Both the position numbers and the translations under genes were made by a program. Under the pieces are notes generated by a model. It was not told where the DNA came from. It was given only the letters and a program-made list of their open reading frames with translations, and searched no databases. This document shows, in pieces, positions 56,601-64,000 of a stretch of DNA of 64,000 bases (positions are counted from its first letter, which is position 1; each line of letters begins with the position of its first letter). Source of the stretch: Myotis daubentonii (lineage: Eukaryota > Chordata > Mammalia > Chiroptera > Vespertilionidae); NCBI RefSeq assembly GCF_963259705.1, contig NC_081861.1, positions 63,304,673 to 63,368,672 of the forward strand. Reading direction: 5' to 3'.

Positions 56601-59600
56601 ATAGCACCAGCCATTTATGAATGCCTAATTAACCACATAGGTTTATAATATATGATTACTTTTTCTCTATTAAAGTCAGTGTATGTTTTGCATAATGCAA
56701 AAGTATAATAGATGAAATATGTTGGTATATTGGTGCTGTGGTCAAAATAGCAGCAAAGTAAATACAGTGCTTCTCCTAAAAATAAAAACTAAGAACCAAT
56801 ACTAATTGAATCTTGTTTTACCACCTAACTTTGAAAAAATGATGCATTGTTTAAAATGACTGCAAAACTTCATAAAATAAATATATATACATATATACAA
56901 ACTTTTACACTAAAGTTCTAAGTCGTTGGCCTCTCCTGATTCACATGTGAGTAGGTGAATAAAATTAGAGGCTTATTAACATGGCAAGGCAGCTATACTT
57001 TAAAACTGTTAATCAAGTGAAAATATGTGAGCATATGATGTTGGTGATAGGAAAACTTAGGGCATTTAGCCTCCTCTAGATCTGGTCTTGTGTTCAAAAT
57101 CTAGAAACATACCATAAATGCATGTCAGATTAAAAAAATGCAAATGTTCACTCATCTAACTAATAACTTCCAACATGTTTTGCACGTAGCAGTTTTCTTG
57201 CTCCTACTTCCTAGGCAACTAACATTCTGCTACAGTTAATGTGTTTTTCTCCGCTCCTGTCTCTCAGGGCATGTCATTTTAGCACAAAGTGCTAAGTACG
57301 ATTAATTTGTAGCTCATCAGATCCACTCATATGGCTCTTCCTGTATACATTAAGTTTATTTCGGTTTCATAAAGATCTACAGGAATCTAGAGAAGAGGCA
57401 GTCATGTAATTTTAAGTCACAGCACTGTAACTTTCTATTTCTTTTATCTCATCATCAATGAAACACTTGAAAAGGAAAAGCTAAAGGATCTCATTACTAG
57501 GAACTACTTGCACCTCCAACTCCCATCAAGCTGCAGCATCAGCTCACAGGTAAGGTTAAAAATAGATTACATTAAATGGAGGGTCATGTTAGCATGAACT
57601 TAATTAAAAACCATATATTTCAATCCATCTTTACTGCCTCAAAAAAGCACAAAAACAAATCCAGTGAACCTTACCTTGAACATACATGACTGTAAAATGA
57701 ACTAAGATCCCATATTAACCTGAGAGACGCTTTGTAACCCTTCCTACCCCATTTGAATTAAATCAGAATTCAGGTTATTTGGTGTTTTATCTGAGTTTTA
57801 TTATATGTATGACCTTTGACTTAATATACTAGTTATAATCTTTGAAAAATGCGTTTTCTTTCCTTGCCACCATCAACCAAAAGAAACACAAAGTTCAAAA
57901 TTGCCAGTGTCCAGTAAGTAAAATTCCTAGAGGGAAATGAAAAGATTAATGGTAACTGTTTATAATCCTTCCTCAAAGGCTATCTTATTAATATTTAGTA
58001 ATTACCAAGTTTGTATTGAGGGACACATCTTATGGTTTTATGGAAATTGTGTTTGACAAATCTTAAATTTAAGTATGTTCCAATAGCCGTACCTAAAAAG
58101 TGCCTGCAATTGATCTCTGGCAGCTCCAAGAAAAATGTTAGAAGCAGAAGAGGTGCACAACTTCATACCCAGCTGCATGATGGGAGCAGGTGACAGACCC
58201 CACAGACTCCCATTCTCACCAAATACAAAAATCACATTTAACATTAACCAGTAAGACTAGATCACCGACACATTTTTGCCTAGAAACCAATATATTATCT
58301 CCTGCTCACCTCACAACCCTGAAGACCTGTGTTGGAAGCCCAGACAACTATAAACAAAGTAGATGGATGCAAAGATTAAGCACTGCTACATGTTAAGAGA
58401 TTAAAGCAGATTCCATTGTGCTGCACAGCTTGGAAACAATAGAAGCAGTGAAAACATTGAAATATGTGGCAGCTAACAACTGGGCATGGCTCCTTTTGAA
58501 CAATTTTCTTTGGGAAGAGATGGAAGCAACTTGTCAAAGATATACATAGCTCCCCATCCTATAAACAGTGGCTGTAGTTTCAAAATATTAAGAAAAAAAA
58601 AAAGGATGTCCATATCCTAATTTTTAAGAATAACCCTGCTTAGAGAATCAAAGCCATGAATATGACCAATTCCTTACACAGTAAAGATAAGTAACCCATG
58701 ATATACAGCACATCTATCGTTATAATGAAAGCTGATTATATATTTCTTCTCATTTTGATTTTTCATAAAGACATGCTAATGACACTAAAATTACCATTCC
58801 AAAATAAAAGGTCAAGAATGAGTTAATTTTAATACATTTTCACTTTCTGCCAAATTATATAAATTCATAAGCTGAGATGTTCTTCAAGACAAATGAGAAC
58901 AACTTAACCTTAAGAAAAGCTGAGCATCAATTTTTCATGAAATTAGCTACTGGTGGGTTTGCATTTCATAAAAAGAAAAATTAAATGTCGATTTCACACT
59001 TGGTGAACTGCCCCACCTACTGATCCGAATGAAAACAAGAAATTCATCGCCAACATATTGACAGCTTGTGATTTGTGTCAAGACATACCTTTTTCCAGTG
59101 TTCTAGTCTGAGGATAACAGTCTTACTGCACCAAGTTAATAGAAGGACCTGACATAATTGTTTTACTTACTTTAACACAAAGGCTGACTAGCTTTTAAAG
59201 ACATCCCTAGCAACAAAACTATTTAAATATAATTTGCTCAGATCAAAATAAATTGATAAATACACAGTTTCAGTGTATACATCTGGTTAGACGACTACAT
59301 CTAAAGCTATTAATTTTCTTACACAGATAATCTGCTGCCAACTTACTAGATGAAGAGGTTATAAAAGAGATTTTTTTGAGTCAGTATTTGCTTTAACTGA
59401 GAAAGATGTTACAAAGCCACCACATATTTAAAAATGCCATGTTAACATGTACATAGACACATATTTGCATGTGAGTCATGAAGCGTGGATTGTTTAAAAA
59501 TCTAAATAGAAAGAAAAAAAAAAGTAAAGTTGACATAAGGTCAGCATACCAGATGATATTTGTTACTGTATGAAGCTTGGAAGGTTTGCCAGAAGCCAGG

Positions 59601-59980
59601 TCACTTAAAGAACCAAGAGTGAATGCACATAGGAAAGACCCTGTGGAAATTACTGAATTCAGTCCCTTTTTATTGTGCCTTCATGAAAATCAAGATGAGG
59701 CCACCTGCCCCTAAAATGAAAAAAACACTAGAGGATTTGTGTAGGGTAGAGCATTTACACAATAAAAAAATGACATATCAAAGGGCCCTTTTAAAAAATA
59801 ATGTTTATTAAAAATGACCATTGGCTCACATATAAAAGTTGTATTAGAAAATAGTTTAAGCTAAATATAGTAACTTTAATGACTCAAAGACAGTATATAT
59901 AGCCTAATTTCTGTGTAAATTCCATGTTACTTATATAATTTTTAGGTAAATAAAGTGCTACTTATCCCTACTCTTCCTGA
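56601..59980. other. 3.4-kb repeat-poor stretch
   Basis: No mobile element that I can name. It has moderately balanced patches (57200-57560, 58980-59130) that could be conserved noncoding DNA. A GT dinucleotide in 'CACAGGTAAGG' at about 57545-57555 looks like a splice donor, but no supporting open frame or acceptor is evident, so I call no exon. Confidence 0.35.
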
Positions 59981-59984
59981 AATG

Positions 59985-60065
59985 TTTATTTTATTTATTT
60001 TATTGGGGTGACATTAGTCAACATGAACATATAGGTTTCATGTGCTGATTACTAATTTACAAAAG
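59985..60065 (-). repeat. L1 3' terminus fragment
   Basis: 'TTATTGGGGTGACATTAGTCAACATGAA' on the + strand is the reverse complement of the L1 end seen at 38200-38230 ('caatgtcaccccaataa'). Only the last 80 bp or so remain. Confidence 0.6.
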
Positions 60066-60067
60066 TA

Positions 60068-60102
60068 AATTGGCTCTATCCACTGAGCCAAATCGGCTAG
60101 AG
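60068..60102 (-). repeat. VES-like SINE head fragment
   Basis: In reverse complement reads CTAGCCGATTTGGCTCAGTGGATAGAGCC, the first 30 bp or so of the SINE with the A box; nothing of the body follows. A 5' fragment without body or tail is odd for a retroposon and implies later deletion or non-homologous joining with the L1 end beside it. Confidence 0.7.
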
Positions 60103-60863
60103 CTAGCAAGCAGTTGTTACCTGACAAATAGCTACAACTAGTTTTCAGAGAAGCAAAGCAGTGGAATTGATCAGGTTCAAGTTACTGAAAAGTTGGATGC
60201 TCAGGATGTATAACAGGATCAGGAAAAACAAAAGATAAAATATATTTTTCATGAGAAAGAGTAGGAAATAAATGTGGGGAGAAGTGGAGGCAAAGAAAAG
60301 TACACAGAAAAAGTAATAAGCCTGAACATCTTTAAAAAATAGTACATTTTATTTAAAAAAAATAAAATTACTCTAAGAAGCAAAGCTAAGAACCACATCA
60401 CACTCTATAATTCCCAACAAACTGGTTCTCAGAAAAACTACGTCAGCGTAGCTGCCAGTTTTGCCCCTTATTTTCCCCGAAATTCTTTTCCATTCTCTTC
60501 CTGACCTATTTATTATCTAACTCAACCACTAATCATTATCTTCGCTTTTCTAGCTCTTTTTCTCTCTTTGCCATTAATCATAGCTACTTCCCATGACTCC
60601 ATACCGAATTTCTGGTTTCCCCTCCTCATTGACAATCTTGGAAAGCTTGCCTTTCCACATATATATTTTAATTGCCTCAACTTCATCTCTAATTACACAT
60701 CCCAATATGTCATAAAAGTAAACACAGAAAAAAAAATAAAAACAGTACACTGCATCACAAAAAGGCTCCTTCCCATTTTTCCATCATCGGGCCATATTCT
60801 ACTTCCTTAGGTTAATTGGCCAGTGGATCCTCTGGCTCCATCCAAAGTCATTGCTCACTCATC
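60103..60863. other. No named features
   Basis: Mixed AT-rich sequence; a short frame at 60568-60810 has no recognised motif. Confidence 0.4.
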
Positions 60864-60871
60864 CTTTAGGG

Positions 60872-61106
60872 CAGTGATGGCGAACCTATGACATGCGTGT
60901 CAGAGGTGACACGCGAACTCATTTTTTTGGTTGATTTTTCTTTGTTAAATGGCATTTAAATATATAAAATAAATATCAAAAATATAAGTATTTGTTTTAC
61001 TATGGCTTCAAATATCAAAAAATGTCTATATGTGACACGGCACCAGAGTTAAGTTAGGGTTTTTCAAAATGCTGACACACCGAACTCAAAAGGTTCGCCA
61101 TCACTG
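60872..61106 (+). mobile_element. hAT MITE, 'GTGATGGCGAACC' family, copy 3
   Basis: A 235-bp element, ends CAGTGATGGCGAACCTATG and AGGTTCGCCATCACTG. Duplication CTTTAGGG (60864-60871) and CTTTAGGA (61107-61114), 7 of 8. Near-identical interior to copy 2. Confidence 0.92.
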
Positions 61107-61297
61107 CTTTAGGATGTGCCTCTTCCTTTCTATGTCCACTGCTATTAGCACAGCTTTGAAGCTTTCATCACCTGCCCCTTGATGGCTAAAACAGTTGCAT
61201 AGCTCACACCCCTGCCCAGAGCTTCTCCCTTTCCAGTGTCTGTGTCCAGCTACCAGATCAGCTCAACCTAAACATCACCCTGCGAGATCCACTAAGG

Positions 61298-61449
61298 CAG
61301 TGGTCGGCAAACTGCGGCTCACAAGCCACATGCAGCTTTTTGGCCCCTTGAGTGTGGCCACAAAGTTTCAATCGCACTGTACGTGCTTGCCCGCAGGTGG
61401 TATTTTGTGGAAGAGCCACACTCAAGGGGCTGCAGTTTGCCGACCACTG
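61298..61449. mobile_element. hAT MITE, 'GTGGTCGGCAAAC' family, copy 1
   Basis: A 152-bp element with ends CAGTGGTCGGCAAACTGC and GCAGTTTGCCGACCACTG. Perfect 8-bp duplication CACTAAGG (61290-61297 and 61450-61457). Overlapping open frames here are reading of the MITE. Confidence 0.93.
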
Positions 61450-61978
61450 CACTAAGGCTCCCGGTGCTGGCTGGATACAACCTTAACCTCCAGAATTTAT
61501 TTTCAAAGAACAATGTGAACTGTTCTCCCATCCTCATTCCCACTTGCAACCCCCTTAAATGCTTCTGTCACTCTTCCTCGATGAGCATTTCCTAATCCTC
61601 ACAAAGTGACTAAATTATACACTCCTATCCAATATAATTTTTGTGGACTCCTTACCTCTGTGCTTTCAATAGTAAACAACTTAAAATATTAAGACCTTGG
61701 GTAAAAATATCAAGATCTTGGGTATTTTCAATAGTTAACCATACAGATTTCTTTATCGGGGTGTGGGATAGAAAGTGTCACACTGATTGAATGTCTATGA
61801 AAACAAAGGAACTATGCTAGATTAGTCTTCAGCACAATACTGCAAAACAAGTATGATTAAATAATTTTATACCTCAGAACAAATAGTGACATTAAAACAT
61901 TTGTCCACATTCACACAGCAGATGCCAAGTCCAAAGTTTATGCCAATTACCTTTCCTAAGTCTTTTCCTTGGCATAGC
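61450..61978. other. No named features
   Basis: Spacer between two related MITEs; no gene or repeat that I can support. Confidence 0.4.
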
Positions 61979-62193
61979 CAGTGGTCGGCAAACCCATTAG
62001 TCAACAGAGCCAAATATCAACAGTACTTCTTCAAAATAGACTCGCCCAGGCTGAAAACCAACTTGTGTGCATGGGCCACGAAGTTTCAATCGCACTGTAC
62101 GTGCACGCCCACACATGGTATTTTGTGGAAGAGCCACACTCAAGGGGCCAAAGAGCCGCATGTGGCTCACAAGCCATAGTTTGCAGACCACTG
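61979..62193. mobile_element. hAT MITE, 'GTGGTCGGCAAAC' family, copy 2
   Basis: About 215 bp, ends CAGTGGTCGGCAAACC and TTTGCAGACCACTG. Flanks GCATAGCC and TCATAGCC match at 7 of 8 if the first C is shared. It shares the 'GTTTCAATCGCACTGTACGTGC' core with copy 1 but has a longer left interior. Confidence 0.87.
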
Positions 62194-62950
62194 TCATAGC
62201 CCCTCTCTTTCAACCCATCTGAAAACAACAGGTAATCTCCTTGACTCTCTGATCTCAGGCATGCCTCTTCCGCCCTGTAGCTGCTGTCTACCTACAGATT
62301 TTGGAAGCTTCCTACATCCAAGCAAATTCAATAACTTAGAAGCAAAGGTGTTGTGGACTTTAATTTCTCTAAAGCCAGCTCTTGGGTCCTGACTACTGAG
62401 GCATGGCAGTCACACTGACAAGTGTACAAAGTGACAGCTGACAGCAAGAAGAAGACAAAATACCTATAAAAAGCAGACACGAAAACTATTACATGACAGC
62501 GGACTGGGAGCATGAGCCTCTCCTGTTATTCCCTCTGTGCATTCCCCTCCGAGGGAAAATTGACTAGCAGGAACACAGCAGCTGTCCACCCCCTTTTCTG
62601 CTGGTCTGTTTTCTGCTCAAGGAACACATGTTCTTAGTCCCTTTAGCTTTCTCTGTTTTAGCTCATGACCGCCTCCTCTTGCTTGTAAAGATGCCCACAT
62701 AACAGACCGTGGCAATGCTCAGCAATCAGCAACTCTGTTAACGAAGTTCACGTGTTTTCCTCAGGAGGCTTCTTAAGGCGTCATTCTGTTCTTTCAAACT
62801 ATTGTGCTGCGGTGAACTTTTACTCATTCTTCAAGGCCCAGGGCTACCTCTGATGCTTTCCCTGAAGACTGAGGGAATGTGTATCATGAAATGAACAGGC
62901 AACCCAAGAAGCTGGCGGTGTTTTCCATGTTTTATAGCTGAGGCAACTAT
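62194..62950. other. Little recognisable
   Basis: Mixed composition. 62815-62870 ('cattcttcaaggcccagggctacctctgatgc') resembles a short L2 piece. No gene evidence. Confidence 0.35.
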
Positions 62951-63716
62951 GACTCCAGGCTTCCAAGGTCAGTATGTTTTGTTTTGTCTCACTTCAAATG
63001 CCACGTTCTTTCCAGCTGTAGTGTAAGCTCCTGACGATTAACTTTCTTAATGGCAATGTAAGGCCTGACATTAAGCTTTTGATTGCTCAGGCATCCACTT
63101 CAAAGACACCCATCTCCCATAAACACATTGCCAGCCACAGGACTAGAGAAAGAGGCAGGTCACGCCACCCAGGAAGTTCCCTTTTTAAAGAGGTCTGATT
63201 GACATAGATTACTGTTTGATCCAGGGGTCCTCAAACTACGGCCCGCGGGCCACATGCAAATACAAATATTGTATTTGTTCCCGTTTTGTTTTTTTACTTC
63301 AAAATAAGATATGTGCAGCGTGCATAAGGAATTTGTTCATAGATTTTTTTTAAAAACTATAGTCTGGCCCTCCAACGGTCTGAGGGACAGTGAACTGGCC
63401 CCCTGTTTAAAAAGTTTGAGGACCCCTGGATCTCTTGATTTTCCCTTCCTGAACTTTAATTCCTACTCTTATGTTTTAAATTCACCAATAAAGACGGAAC
63501 TTCTAAAACCCTAGGTACCCTACCCTCAACCCCAATAAAGGCAGAATCCCAGGTCCTGCCACTCCCCACCTTGTTGTGTAGGCCTCAAGGGTATAACCTC
63601 CAGGACTTACGAGTAATAAACCTTGTTTTTTTCAAAGTTCCCTGATGGTTGTTGCTGAGATGATTCTTCCAGTCATAATATTAACCACAAGGGCTGGTCC
63701 AGCCACAACACGGGCT
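62950..63716 (+). repeat. Possible LTR-like sequence split by a hAT MITE
   Basis: Shows features of a class I ERV LTR: three AATAAA signals (63487, 63534, 63615), the last followed by 'CCTTGTTTTTTTC', and an end resembling 'GGCTGGTCCAGCCACAACA'. I cannot define the 5' boundary or find a target duplication, and no retroviral interior is seen. An old repeat or single-copy sequence cannot be excluded. Confidence 0.35.
63222..63428. mobile_element. hAT-like MITE, 'GGGGTCCTCAAAC' family
   Basis: A 207-bp element with ends CAGGGGTCCTCAAACTACGG and AAGTTTGAGGACCCCTG. The interior has 'GGCCCGCGGGCCACATG' near the left and 'CTGGCCCTCCAACGGTCTGA' near the right. Flanking octamers GTTTGATC and GATCTCTT do not match well, so no target duplication is confirmed. 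Confidence 0.82.
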
Positions 63717-64000
63717 CCTAAAGGGGAATGTCTTGGGGAGGGGGGGCCTCACTGCAGGGCCCAGGTGTGTGCCGACAGGCATTTCTTTCCAATAGCATCA
63801 CTATGCAGAGGCTGAGACCAACACATTAACACCAACAATAGGTTTCTCAAAGAACTTCTATTTATTATTATTTGAAGATATTCGATTCAACAGTCACTTG
63901 TGCTTTGCATAACTCATTTCCTTTGTTGTATTTACTACTCATAACACCCCTATAGGACAGGTATTATTAATTTAAACAATCTTGAGCATCAAAGAACCGA
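63717..64000. other. No named features
   Basis: Window end; G-rich patch at 63735-63750 then AT-rich sequence. Nothing that I can support. Confidence 0.4.

Noticed and set aside
57540..57560. Splice-donor-like CACAGGTAAGG
   Set aside because: A single consensus match with no acceptor, open frame or conserved peptide nearby; expected by chance in 64 kb.
61195..62228. Several overlapping open frames of 60-97 codons around 61.2-62.2 kb
   Set aside because: They read through two hAT MITEs of the same family and share segments for that reason. No independent coding signal.

Overview
The window is intergenic (or deep intronic) mammalian nuclear DNA, almost certainly from a vespertilionid bat. The diagnosis rests on repeats that occur together in vesper bats: many VES-type tRNA-derived SINEs, about sixteen non-autonomous Helitrons of the HeliBat type (5' TC, 3' palindrome plus CTAG, inserted between A and T), SPIN-type and other hAT MITEs with 8-bp target duplications, a Tc1/mariner relic with a DD36E-spaced transposase, and a class II ERV solo LTR. 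I found no host protein-coding exon that I can support, no structural RNA gene and no CRISPR array. The open frames are short: they are broken L1 or transposase frames, low-complexity translations, or reading of Helitron minisatellites.

Layout. 1-3.9 kb: a SPIN MITE, old MIR/L2 pieces and a young VES SINE. 3.87-9.65 kb: a long decayed L1 in + orientation (end of ORF1, then ORF2, then 3' UTR) with five later insertions, followed by a second L1 3' end (to 10.46 kb) holding a hAT MITE. 10.5-20 kb: mostly old or unique DNA with one VES SINE, a tandem HeliBat pair at 14.75-15.1 kb and one HeliBat at 18.9 kb. 20-25.4 kb: SINEs, a HeliBat, an ERV solo LTR (21.02-21.81 kb), and a HeliBat split by the Tc1 relic, followed by an abutting HeliBat. 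27.0-29.3 kb: three head-to-tail HeliBats, each with its own GC-rich minisatellite. 29.3-32.6 kb: no recognisable repeat. 32.6-38.25 kb: a second long L1 interrupted by a SINE and by another three-HeliBat train (35.2-37.4 kb). 38.3-54.1 kb: further HeliBats, SINEs, a pogo-like MITE, L1/L2/MIR pieces and a 102-bp direct repeat pair. 55.6-56.6 kb: an old L1 tail. 56.6-60 kb: repeat-poor. 60.9-63.4 kb: four hAT MITEs of three families, the last inside a possible LTR.

Nothing here works as a gene system. What the window offers is a readable insertion record: exact target-site duplications and nested positions give relative ages for L1, HeliBat, SPIN, Tc1 and VES, and the HeliBat trains show repeated insertion exactly at the 5' end of an existing copy. 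Family names come from recognised termini, motifs and target-site rules, not from a database search.
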